64,000 bases of DNA from Paraspadella gotoi (taxonomy: Eukaryota; Chaetognatha): NCBI GenBank assembly GCA_051294375.1, contig CM119266.1:25654161-25718160 (forward strand). The letters run 5' to 3'. The position numbers and the translations under genes were made by a program. Under the pieces are notes generated by a model. The model was not told the DNA's origin. It worked only from the letters and a program-made list of their open reading frames with translations, and made no database searches. Positions 24,560 through 34,702 of this stretch are shown piece after piece; the first letter of the stretch is position 1, and the number at the start of each line of letters is the position of its first letter.

Positions 24560-24599
24560 CGACGACGACGACGACGACGACGACGAAAACGAAAACGAA
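24560..24599. repeat. (GAC)n plus GAAAAC run at a gap edge
   Basis: A GAC run followed by GAAAAC repeats, ending at the 242-N gap. Confidence 0.9.
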
Positions 24600-24841
24600 N
24601 NNNNNNNNNNNNNNNNNNNNNNNNNNNNNNNNNNNNNNNNNNNNNNNNNNNNNNNNNNNNNNNNNNNNNNNNNNNNNNNNNNNNNNNNNNNNNNNNNNNN
24701 NNNNNNNNNNNNNNNNNNNNNNNNNNNNNNNNNNNNNNNNNNNNNNNNNNNNNNNNNNNNNNNNNNNNNNNNNNNNNNNNNNNNNNNNNNNNNNNNNNNN
24801 NNNNNNNNNNNNNNNNNNNNNNNNNNNNNNNNNNNNNNNNN
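24600..24841. other. Assembly gap (242 N)
   Basis: The left-arm counterpart (about 14650-14760) is only about 110 bp, so the gap size may be overestimated. Confidence 0.97.
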
Positions 24842-25691
24842 TCGCCCTCATACTTACGGACTAAATTTTGATAATAAAAAATATTTTAATCGTTTCTAAT
24901 ATTTTTTTTAAAAATAACGAAGGAGATCTGCGAAGACACGACGACGACGATGACGACGAAAACAACGACGACTTTCACAACGACATCTGACAGGTTTTTC
25001 CTTCAAGCCTCTGGCGTTTTCATCTTTTCTCACGAGGCAAACGTCCAATCCTTACGTCCTTTGCAGAACCTGATGACGACGACGACCACGACGGCGGCGG
25101 CGACGAAAACAATGACAGCGGTGACCAAAGAGACGCCGACAAAGGTGACATGGACGTTGACTCATAGAATGTCGCTGTGGAACTTTTGGCATTCCGAGAT
25201 GGTGACCAAAAAACAAGGGCTACGTCTCCGACGCTTACGAACCTTTTTTCTAATGACCAAGTATTAATGACGATAACGTTGACAAAGGTGACGACGATTC
25301 AATGAACTTTTCTCAATGCGAAACGATGACTCACATTATTTGATTCTGCGATGATGACAACGAAGATGACGACGATAACGATGACGACGAGTCTCAAGAA
25401 ACGCAACCTTCTCTTACATTCCTTATTCAGTCGTCTTTTTTTTTTCTCTTGTAACCATTTATTCTCGCCAACGATTCATCGATTCATATTTCTCCTTCTT
25501 TCTCTCTCTCCTCGTGTTTCGCCAGAATCATTCGCCAACTTTCTTTTTTTCCCTCAGATCGAATTTTTTTCCCCGATTAGCTTTTTTCCCTTTCTTTCCA
25601 TGACTTTTTTTTTGTTCGTTGTGAAGAGAGAAAAGGATGTAGAAGGGTATTTCTCTAAAATAAAATTAACTTTTCGTCGAAATGTTTATCT

Positions 25692-26414
25692 CGGTATATC
25701 TTAATTTATCTAGAATAATGTCATGAAGATTTTGCTATTGAGGGCAAATCAATTCGTGTTAAGCGTCGTAGTCGATATCTTTATTTTATTTATCTTTCGA
25801 TTCGTTTCGTTTTTCCATCAAGAATAAAATTACGAAACCAGAGTTCAATACATTGAATTAATTCCATCACCAGCGTAGTAATAGAGTAATAAACAAATAA
25901 ACAAAAAAAGTAATAAACAAATAAACAAATAAACAAAGAAAGTAATAAACAAATAAACAAATTCATTCCGTCACCAGCGGAGTAATAAAGTAATAAACAA
26001 CTTTTAAAAAAACTTTTTCTGACTACAATAAAAAACACGACGATAACAAAAAAAACAAAACAAAAAACAACAACCAATGGAACAACAACGAAAACAACCT
26101 CATCCTTCGCCGCCCGACTTTTTCTTCTCGCGAGAAAATTTATGTATTGAAGAAGCGTCGGTGGCGTCGGTTGATTCCGTCGGTCTGTCGGTCTGTCGGT
26201 CCGTCGGTCTCGCCGCGAATCCTCGCGCATCTCCGCCCCATAAATGGATCGAGAATTCGAAAATCTCCTCCCCGTGAATTTATGTACAGGAGGGAAATGG
26301 GCGGTAACTGTGTGTGTGTGTGTAGTGAGAGAGGGAGAGTAGAGGATGAGAGGAGAGACGAGGGAGAGAGACCAGAGAGAGAGAGAGAAGGAGAGAGAGA
26401 GAGAGATGAGAGAG

Positions 26415-26469
<55 letters not shown>

Positions 26470-26668
26470 AGAGGAGAGAGGAGAGAGAGACGAGAGAGAG
26501 AGGGGGGAGGGTGTTAACCGGCTGAGAACTCTTTCCGGCTTGGGAAGGGAGAGAGATGAGTAAAATAGGAAGAGGAATAAGTTTCTCGGCAAGTGAGATC
26601 GTTTGAGGGGAAAGGAAAGGTGAATTTTGTGTTTGTAAACGATACTAGAAATGGGAACTGAATAGAGA

Positions 26669-26740
<72 letters not shown>

Positions 26741-26879
26741 GAGATGAGAGAGAGAGAGAGAGGCTCAAAATTTGGGGCGACGACGTCATAATTTTGAGTT
26801 TATCGTTTCCGCGAAAAGAAATTCAGGGGGAAAAAAAACTTTTGAAAATTTTATCAACGGGGAGATTAATGTTTTCATT
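25692..26879. repeat. 1.2-kb direct tandem duplication, copy 1
   Basis: Begins at GGTATATCTTAATTTATCT and aligns in order with 26880-27965, differing by scattered one-base indels and microsatellite length. Inside, a pair of sub-repeats starts at 25862 and 25965 (CACCAGCG-GAGTAATA type) around an (AAACAAAT)n run. Further on lie a TG run (26309-26324) and GA tracts (26326-26510, 26664-26763). No gene is seen. Confidence 0.9.
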
Positions 26880-27488
26880 CGGTATATATCTTAATTTATC
26901 TAGAATATGTCATGAAGATTTTGCTATTGAGGGCAAATCAATTCGTGTTAAGCGTCGTAGTCGATATCTTTATTTTATTTATCTTTTCGATTCGTTTCGT
27001 TTTTCCATCAAGAATAAAATTACGAACCAGAGTTCAATACATTGAATTAATTCCATCACCAGCGTAGTAAATAGAGTAATACAACATAAACAAAAAAAGT
27101 AATAAACAAATAAACAAATAACAAAGAAAGTAATAAACAAATAAACAAATTCATTCCGTCACCAGCGGAGTAATAAAGTAATAAACAACTTTTAAAAAAC
27201 TTTTTCTGACTACAATAAAAACACGACGATAACAAAAAAAACAAACAAAAAACAACAACAATGGAAACACACGAAAACAACCTCACCTTCGCCGCCCGAC
27301 TTTTTCTTCTCGCGAGAAAATTTATGTATTGAAGAAGCGTCGGTGGCGTCGGTTGATTCCGTCGGTCTGTCGGTCTGTCCGTCGTCGGTCTCGCCGCGAA
27401 TCCTCGCGCATCTCCGCCCCATAATGGATCGAGAATTCGAAAATCTCCTCCCCGTGAATTTATGTACAGGAGGGAAATGGCGGTGTGT

Positions 27489-27551
<63 letters not shown>

Positions 27552-27579
27552 GAAGAGAGAGAGGAGAGAGAGAGAGAGA

Positions 27580-27621
<42 letters not shown>

Positions 27622-27795
27622 GAGAGAGAGAGAGAGGGGGGTGTTTAACCGGCTGAGAACTCTTTCCGGCTTGGGAAGGGAGAGAGATGAGTAAAATAGG
27701 AAGAGGAATAAGTTTCTCGGCCAAGTGAGATCGTTTGAGGGGAAAGGAAAGGTGAATTTTGTTTTGTAAACGATACTAGAAATGGGAACGTGGAA

Positions 27796-27880
<85 letters not shown>

Positions 27881-27965
27881 CTCAAATTTGGGGCGACGAA
27901 CGTCATAATTTTGAGTTTATCGTTTCCGCGAAAAAGAAATTCAGGGGGAAAAAAAACTTTTGAAA
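26880..27965. repeat. 1.2-kb direct tandem duplication, copy 2
   Basis: Same order as copy 1: (AAACAAAT)n, GTGTGT run at about 27483-27500, GA tracts at 27500-27641 and 27798-27880. The P1 left arm has a single copy, so the duplication is private to this arm or is an assembly product. Confidence 0.9.
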
Positions 27966-28081
27966 ATTTTTTTATCAACGACTTTTAATTTTTTTTTCTC
28001 TTTTTAAATTTCCAGTTTCCAGGTTTTAAATTTTTTAATGGAGGCGAAATATTATTTTGGATCTTGCGTCAAACGAGCCAA

Positions 28082-28106
28082 NNNNNNNNNNNNNNNNNNN
28101 NNNNNN
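28082..28106. other. Assembly gap (25 N)
   Basis: Exactly 25 N followed by a poly-A run, then 40-50 bp matching the inverse of 7627-7680. Confidence 0.99.
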
Positions 28107-28172
28107 AAAAAAAAAAAAAAAAAAAAAAAATTCGAAGCTGAAAAGGCAAAGAAGGAATGAAAAAAAATGTAT

Positions 28173-30140
28173 GTAAACAAAATTAATGACAAACATTTTT
28201 TGCTTGATGTCGAGCGCATGTTCGGAGTTCTTCGACGATTATTTATTTATTTTTTTTATAATTAACTTAATTTTTGAAATATTTATAATAAATGATGGTG
28301 ATAAATAACTTTTCTTTTCTTTAATAACTTTCCTTAAGATTCCCTCTTTATAAGCTCTCAATTCGACTTAAACTTTTCATTCTAAAGAAATACTATTAAA
28401 GCGTTTGTCGGCACTCGGCATTGTGCATTTAACGATAATGTGGGCGGGACCTTGTTTTGTATTGTTCTTTCGGATTTGACGCCGTGTTTTCCAACGCCGC
28501 GTTTTACCATATATAAATGGGAAAGGATCAGATTCTAAATGACCCTTATTAAATCTAAAGACTCAAAACAAAAAGTAAAAGTAAAAGAAAAAGAAAAAGA
28601 AAATAGGCCGGGCCGCCATTACATTTTTGGCCGGGAACGAATACAATTTTCGAGTCCACTGACCTCTCGACTTTTTTTTCGAAAAAGAAAAAAAAAAAAA
28701 AATCGGCAGCAGCTTTGTTTATTATGCTGCCGCGGATGGAGTTACAGTCGCTGCTGCGGCTACAGTTGCTGGAGATCTTCTCCTTCGGAGATCACGTGAC
28801 CGAGCGAAGCCTTCGACTCTTAATATTCGTTACTATTTTTAGACACGTTGGACGAGAGGGAGGGAAAAGGTGGGTGGGTGGGGGGTAAGTGATGGTGGTG
28901 ATTTAGGAAAAAGTTGGGAGTCAAAGTAAATGGCGAAAACTGTGGGGGGGGGGATTGAAAAGAGGGAAATGGAAGTTTCAGGGGATAGAAAAGTAGAATA
29001 AGACTATTTTGAAGGAAAGAAGCTGAAAAAAAACCCCATTCAAATTAAAGCTTAAGGCACTTATTAGGTAAGTATTTTTTCTTCGGAGTTTCTTGATGGA
29101 AGACTCTGAGGCTATTTGCGAATAAAAAGACGGCGATTGAAGGGTAAGTGAGCCAGATTGCGAGCGGATAGTATTATTTGAGGTAAGTTAAAAAAAGATC
29201 TAATGCTAAGAGGAAAGGGTGCGGACGAGAAGGCGCATGCCAAAAGTTGGGGAGGTTCGACTTTTTCCTTTTACTCTTCTTGCTCCTCCTCTCATATAGA
29301 GCCAAAGACCGTCGATCTTGGCGCCGCCCAGTCGATCTTGACGCAGCCAACATGCTTTTTCTGAGGTTACTTAACAAGGAAAAACTAATATTTAGTATAA
29401 AAAATAGTCACTTAATGGTTTTTTCTTTTTTTGCGCTTAATGTTGGTCCTAATTAATTAGCAAATCTGGCTACAGTGTAGTTCATGAACTGAAAAATTCT
29501 GGTTTTAAAACTTATTACCAATATCTTTGTTAAATCTTTTTATTGTTTTATTTAGTAATAATAATAAACAAAATGGCTTGCACTTAAAAAAAAAACTTAT
29601 TTGGGTGGCTTCAGTCCTTGTAAAGGATCCATTGTTAAAAATGAGTGATTTTTCTTTGCTCAGTGCCATCCTTAAGTGACTTATAAAAATGTTTCATAAC
29701 GAAATAGTCTGTTGTAATATAACGATAAGATAGCCGCAACTTTTCCGAGTGAAAGAGATGTCGAAAACCCCGCTTAGCTATACCTCCCTTCTCTTCCTCC
29801 TCCTCCTCATCCTACGTCGATTAACATTGGGAGGGACTCAAGGTGAACAGATAAGAGGAAAGAGGGGGGAGGAATTCCAGGGAAAATACAATGAAGAAAA
29901 GAGGGGAAAAAAATGGGTGAAAAAAAGTGCGAATTGTGAAAACAAGAAAAGAAAAATTGTAAAGTCGAGAGAAAAATTATCGAGTGAAAAGAATCGGGAA
30001 AAAAATCAATAAATTTACGCTTTTCTTTTAGTTTCCGTTAATTAAAATGCTAAAACTGCTTCTTCTTCGGAAATAAGACAGGGTTAGGCGTCGTTGTCAA
30101 GGATAATCGAAGAACAGCAACTAAAAAATCGAAGAGAAAA
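28173..30140. other. Unique DNA, no firm gene
   Basis: AT-rich apart from a CpG-rich patch at 28700-28830 that contains a TCACGTGAC E-box (28792-28800). ORFs of 86-87 codons have no recognised domain. Several GTAAGT strings (for example 29072) could be splice donors, but no open exon of quality was found next to them. Confidence 0.35.
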
Positions 30141-30168
30141 TCTCTTTCTCTCTTTCTCTCTCTCTCTC

Positions 30169-30199
<31 letters not shown>
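30141..30199. repeat. CT-rich microsatellite
   Basis: (CT)n with TTTC interruptions. Confidence 0.9.
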
Positions 30200-30474
30200 G
30201 TCGGCAACTAAGAATGAGACTTTTCATACGTAGTTTCTTCTCTCGCCTCAGGTGCCAAGATCGAAAACCCATTTAATTTTCCGCTACCATTTTATCTGAA
30301 GATCGTTATTACGTCTCTCACGTGGGAGCGTCTCAAGTTGTCGATATATATATACCTGTTTCAAGTTTTTGCAACGAGTGAATGTCAGTAAATAGTCTTT
30401 TTAGACTTTAAATCATCAGCAAAATAGTTTTTAAATTACATATAAAGTATTTAAAGAAATCTTTTAAATCTACA

Positions 30475-30727
30475 GTCTCTTTCTTTTTGTAATATATGAG
30501 GATAAGGTGCTAAGTGGGCTGAAGATGACTATCCGTAACTTCTTTAACCCCCTAAAGTAGCCATGGAACGGGTCCTGGGCTTGGAACCAGGCTTGAGGGG
30601 CTGCCACGCCCCCAAGGCGGCTTACGGCCGTCCTCACGCTTCCCGCAGGGTAGGTACCGGGTTGGGATTGAACCCGGTACCTAGTGGTCATGAGCTGATG
30701 GCTTTACTCAATGAGCCACCGGGTCAG
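30475..30727 (-). mobile_element. tRNA-derived SINE
   Basis: On the minus strand a tRNA-like head holds an internal RNA polymerase III promoter. The A-box-like TGGCTCATTGAG is at 30718-30707 and the B-box GGTTCAATCCC at 30674-30664, with 32 bases between them, a normal spacing. The B-box fits the consensus GGTTCRANYCC exactly; the A-box has two mismatches. Beyond the head the unit continues as a GC-rich body (GGCGTGGCAGCCCCTCAAG near 30590) and ends in an A-rich tail (ACAAAAAGAAAGAGA at about 30490-30475). The structure is a SINE rather than a tRNA gene, because no aminoacyl stem pairs around the head. No clear target-site duplication was found. Confidence 0.65.
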
Positions 30728-32719
30728 GACTGAAGGGGTCATGCTTAGAGGCGGGGTGAACCTAGGCAATGCCCGACTACATATACTACCTTTCGTAAAT
30801 TCAAGTTGATTAATTAATAAAATGAATAATAAATATTTTTAAAAAAACTTAAAATACACGTGATCATATCATGTAAAAAATAAAAATAAAAAAAAATGTA
30901 ATATTTTAAATAAAACAGAAAGACAAAAAAAGCGCGAAATTCAAACTTAGCCGCGAAGGCCAGAGGTCGCGCCTCCCCTGACGATGACGACGGACAAAGG
31001 CGGAAAAACTTTCTTTTTTTTTCGCTCTCATAAAATTTGGTTTAAGACGTTAATTTCGAAGTAAATGACGTCATAATGCGTTTTAAATCGACGGGATCGA
31101 AAAGCGGGAGGAGGAAGAGGAGGAGGAGGAAGGGGAGAGGGACTAGGAGGAGGGAGAGGTAAAAGAGAAGTAGGAGGAGTGGAAGAGTGAAAAAGGAAAA
31201 TAAGGACAGGGTAGAGAAAGAGAAGGAAGGAAAGAAGGAAGAAGAAAGATGAGAGGGGCAGAGTATTGGAATGTTAGCGACGGAGACCGAAAAAAAAGAG
31301 AAGAAAGATTAGTAAGGAGAAAAGAAACACCAAGGAAAAGGAAAAAATAAGAAAAAGGAAACAGAGGAGGAAGCTTTGCCCGGCATCGTCAGTTCAACCC
31401 AGCTCCCCGGGTCCACCTGTCCAAGTTTCCTGTGACCACGTGTTAAGCCTTTCGAAAATTCACAAGCCACATTCCTTCACCCCGATGAAGTTTGAACAAT
31501 TAAACATCCAAAATTTTCACTCCAAACTACATTTTTCGTAGAGACGCTTAATTCAAAAGGATAGTCATTCTCTGTTTATTCACTTTCCTGCCCATCAATC
31601 ACTCTGTTTTTTTTCGGTTGGAAGAGGCTGAGTTGGCTAAAAATAATTGCATTCACGGCATAATGCGAATTGGTATTCACTTGACTTCACATTTTACTGT
31701 TTGTGACCTTTTTTCCGAGTTCACAATGTACTTTGTACATTTCAAAGCTTCTAGGCTTTTAAAAATCAATGAATACTTGAGGAATCAAAACTCAAAGGCT
31801 CGAAAAATCTTTAAATCTATTTTCTTTGTCAAGACTTGGTTTCATCGATGAACTTGTTTTTTTTATACATATATATATACATATACGTATATTAATACGA
31901 AAACAGAAACAGTAACAGTGTAAAAAACTAGAGTAAAAAAGTAAAAACTTGTTTTTTTAAATTTTGAATAATACCAAAAAGAATATTAACATAATGAAAA
32001 ACAGTGACAGTGTAAAAAACTGGAAAACTTTTTTTTTTGTCTGGATACTCCTCTCGAATCTCATCGACGAAATCGAAGGGAATCCATACGTGAGTCCGTA
32101 CGTCATTTTCGAAGATTGATTAGAATTTCCATTCTTATGAAATTGATACAACCAATATAAAAATTATCCATTCATTTAATAAATAAACTATCTTGCTCCT
32201 GGCTTTAGACAGCCTTTGGTGGTTTAAGGCCTCCATCGTCGTTATATGTCGTGTGGACGGCTATATGCAAATTAATTTAAAGCGACTTAATTCAAAACAG
32301 CTTTTAAAATAAGATAAGAGCCAAAGAAGTTTTTCCTCCGAATAGAACCACTAAGATTAAACTCTGAAAACACGTGGTTTCGTTCCAACTTTCATCACCA
32401 CCGTCCAATCGTCTTTCTTTTAAATCTCCCACGATGCCCTTTCCGGCACATTTCGCGGCCCTTTTCGACCTCCGAGGCACGCTCTTATTCTCTGGCGAGC
32501 CCTTAAAAAATCCCTCGTGGCTCCGATCTCCTTCGATCCCCAGCTCTGAATCCTTTATCCCTCTCCAAAGACTCGCGTCGGAATAAGAAATTTATGTAGA
32601 TATTTTTACGTTTTCTTGCGCCATAAGTTTAAAAATGACGTTGCTTGCTTTCGCGAGTTAGGATAAATTTGTTCATGACTAATTATGAAAAATCGTAAGA
32701 AAGAATTTAATTTTTATTT
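30728..32719. other. Unique AT-rich DNA, no gene seen
   Basis: Includes a purine-rich stretch (31090-31375) and a short GC-rich block at 31378-31450. The 77-codon ORF at 31618-31851 and the 70-codon ORF at 32374-32586 have mixed composition but no recognised family or consistent splice context. Confidence 0.35.
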
Positions 32720-32853
32720 TAGGAAAAAGTTTTGAAATATTTCAACTACGATTTTATTTTGAGACAGGGGACATGATTCGACTTTGATTCAAGTCTTCGT
32801 GTCCACTGTCACAAAATAAAATCGTTGTTGAAATATGTCAAAACTTTTTCCTA
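32720..32853 (-). ncRNA. Degenerate hammerhead ribozyme-like hairpin
   Basis: Arms 32720-32761 and 32812-32853 pair over about 42 bp, giving a very long helix I. On the minus strand the core reads CACGAAGA (32801-32794) where CTGAAGA is expected. Helix II follows as GACTT/AAGTC around a six-base loop (32795-32780), then GAATC (32779-32775) instead of GAAAC, then GTC (32772-32770) at the cleavage position. Order and spacing match the downstream copy at 32967-33061, but two core motifs are altered, so it is probably inactive. Alternatively it is an ordinary foldback repeat. Confidence 0.55.
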
Positions 32854-32949
32854 ATCTACAACACAACGAAAGAAAGGATTTCGCATAATTTTTATTTTAT
32901 TGTTAGACATTGTTATGATTCTTTCTTTTCGTTGTGTTTATAAATTAGG
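32850..32949. repeat. Imperfect hairpin between the two hammerhead units
   Basis: Arms 32850-32878 and 32920-32949 share an ACACAACGAAA(A)GAAAG-type sequence in inverted orientation, each ending in CCTAAT/ATTAGG. No hammerhead core lies in its loop. In an RNA of the minus strand it would make the monomer body largely double-stranded, as expected for compact circular RNAs. Confidence 0.6.
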
Positions 32950-32966
32950 AAAAACAGTTTTTAAAG

Positions 32967-33061
32967 GTCAACAACGATTTTTATTATTAGATATAAGTCG
33001 GACAAGTTTCAACTCTTTATTAAGAGTCTTCTTCAGCGATCTAATAAAAATCGTTGTTGAC
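32967..33061 (-). ncRNA. Hammerhead ribozyme, type I, long helix I and minimal helix III
   Basis: The minus strand shows all invariant parts in order. The helix I strand is 33061-33039 (GTCAACAACGATTTTTATTA and onward). Core CTGAAGA is at 33036-33030. Helix II is ACTCTT/AAGAGT around the loop AATA (33027-33012), extended by a G-T pair. Core GAAAC is at 33010-33006, then TT and GTC (33003-33001). Here C of GAAAC and G of GTC form a one-pair helix III, leaving TC at the cleavage site between 33001 and 33000. The returning helix I strand is 33000-32967. An internal bulge in helix I (around 32999-32993) sits where loop-loop contacts occur in natural type I ribozymes. Short helix III is typical of Penelope and animal retrozyme hammerheads. 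Confidence 0.8.
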
Positions 33062-34460
33062 ATTATTTTATTGTTATATAAACATAATTTGAACTAGATG
33101 ATCGTTTGAAACTTTAACATAAGTATTAATGAATAAAATAACAATTTCGGGAACAAGGATAATTACAAGACGGGAAACAGAGACAAAATCTCTCCGCCCC
33201 CTTCCTCCCCCCCTACCCCAACCACCTCCACCGCGACCCCGACCAAAATAGGCGAGTCTCGGCCATTAACCCACATCATCAATTTCTAACGTCTTCCTTC
33301 TTCCTTCGCGATGAGGCGATTATGACCGTGAAAAAAAGTGGGCAGGTTGGGATGTGAAAAGAAAAAAAGAAAAGAGAAAAGATCGAAACGAGATTGAAGA
33401 GAAGATGAATAAATGAGAAAAAAAAGAGGATGAAATAGTTGATAAAAGGAGAAAAAAAAAAGAGGAGAGAGGGCGAAATACATGATCGAGATGACAAAAA
33501 GATATTACAAAACTAAAGACATTAGAGCGGTTGTAACATAAATATAAAGAGAGATGGAAAGTAAAAATAAGTGATGAGGATAATGACACGTATCTGTTTA
33601 CGGAGAGGACTAAAAATAAAAAAAAATTAAAGACATCGAAAAAATTTGGATTAAATAAGTAAAATGCTGATGTACTTAATTTTTGGTTAAAAATTACTAT
33701 AAAAGGTGCAAAAAAAATAAGAAGAATCCCAACAGAAAAAAAAAGTTGAACTTTGGACAAAGGTTAAATATAACATAACAAGTTATTTTTAGTTTTACAA
33801 GACAGTCGGCGCGACGTCAACGTCAAAACTTGTGATTTTCAAATTTTCACCCTCAATTAATTTTACCATTTTGAGGTTTATTTCGATTCTTAAAAAATTA
33901 AATTGAAAATTTGATAGATTTCGTCGTCGTTGTCGCCAAATTCATTATCATCCACGTTTTTCATTGGATTAAATGTTTCTTTCATCAGTACTTTCATTGT
34001 CTTCACCTAGAGGTTGAATTTGCTGTTAATTCAATACTTAAAATTAACTTATTTGTTGAGATTTGTTTATCGTCGTTCTTCGTAGGAAAGTAGAGCAGAC
34101 CTTGAAAGTTGTCGTTGTTGTCGACCTCATCCTTATTCGAGGCAAACACGATCGAAATCGTCGTTGTGAAGATGTCAGTACTGAGATTTACATCGTCATC
34201 TCATTTTTCGGCGACGTCGTCCTCATCATCGTCTTCGTCGTCGACATCTCTATCGTCATCATAGCTTTATTGGGTGCGAGTATAAATAGTTAACGCCTAC
34301 TATTAATACAGTTCCCGATATCTCAGCGGAATAGCTTTTTGTTACATTCATCCAAATTTGCTATTGCAGTCAGTTTTAATGGGAAATGTTATTCAAAAGC
34401 TGCCGTGTGCTCTTCTTTCCTGCTCCTTTCTTTTCTCTGCCTCTTTTTTCTTTCTTACTC
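33062..34460. other. Unique AT-rich DNA, no gene seen
   Basis: Minus-strand ORFs at 33279-33760 are Phe/Leu/Ser-rich translations of a purine-rich plus strand. 33911-34293 is a weakly GTC-rich stretch giving Val/Ile-rich ORFs. Nothing recognisable. Confidence 0.35.
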
Positions 34461-34499
34461 ATCTTCTTCTTCCTCCTCCTCCTCCTCCTCCTCCTCCTC
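34461..34499. repeat. (TCC)n microsatellite
   Basis: Trinucleotide run next to a TCT run; gives a poly-Ser translation. Confidence 0.9.
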
Positions 34500-34595
34500 T
34501 CTCTCCATCGACGTCGTCAAAATCGTAACTGATTTCTTGGAGAAATAAATCTTAGTTTTTCTTTCTCTCCGTTAAAAATTCTTGTCGGTCGTTTT

Positions 34596-34610
34596 CTGTC
34601 TGTCTGTCTG

Positions 34611-34701
<91 letters not shown>
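34596..34701. repeat. (TGTC)n then (TTTC)n microsatellite
   Basis: A short TGTC array changes directly into about 22 near-perfect TTTC units, a common sign of stepwise mutation from one tetranucleotide to another. Confidence 0.95.

Positions 34702-34702
<1 letters not shown>

Larger units (their letters stand above)
23549..28172 (-). repeat. Inverted repeat P1, right arm (no LTR insertions)
   Basis: Reverse complement of the P1 left arm with TE1 and TE2 removed. It gives continuous empty sites at about 25550 (TE1) and in the (GAT)n at 24456-24526 (TE2). Unlike the left arm it contains a direct duplication of about 1.2 kb (25692-26879 and 26880-27965). Confidence 0.9.
32720..33061 (-). mobile_element. 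Candidate retrozyme: two hammerhead units in tandem, 231-nt period
   Basis: Two hammerhead-like hairpins lie head to tail on the minus strand. Their predicted cleavage positions (33001/33000 and 32770/32769) are 231 nt apart. DNA downstream of the two cores is homologous: both have an AATAAAAATCG(T/A)(T/A)GTTGA-type segment, then CAAAACT or AAAACTG, then TTTTCCTAA. This supports a tandem repeat whose monomer is about 231 nt. Known: animal retrozymes are small non-autonomous retroelements made of tandem repeats of roughly 170-400 nt carrying type I hammerheads and giving circular RNAs. Inferred: this locus is such an element. Penelope-like elements also carry hammerheads, but no reverse transcriptase is visible nearby. 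Confidence 0.65.

Noticed and set aside
24411-24899. Poly-Asp protein
   Set aside because: Translation of (GAT)n and (GAC)n, then read through N.
30640-30727. True tRNA gene on the minus strand
   Set aside because: A- and B-boxes are present, but no acceptor stem pairs around them and the unit continues into a SINE body.
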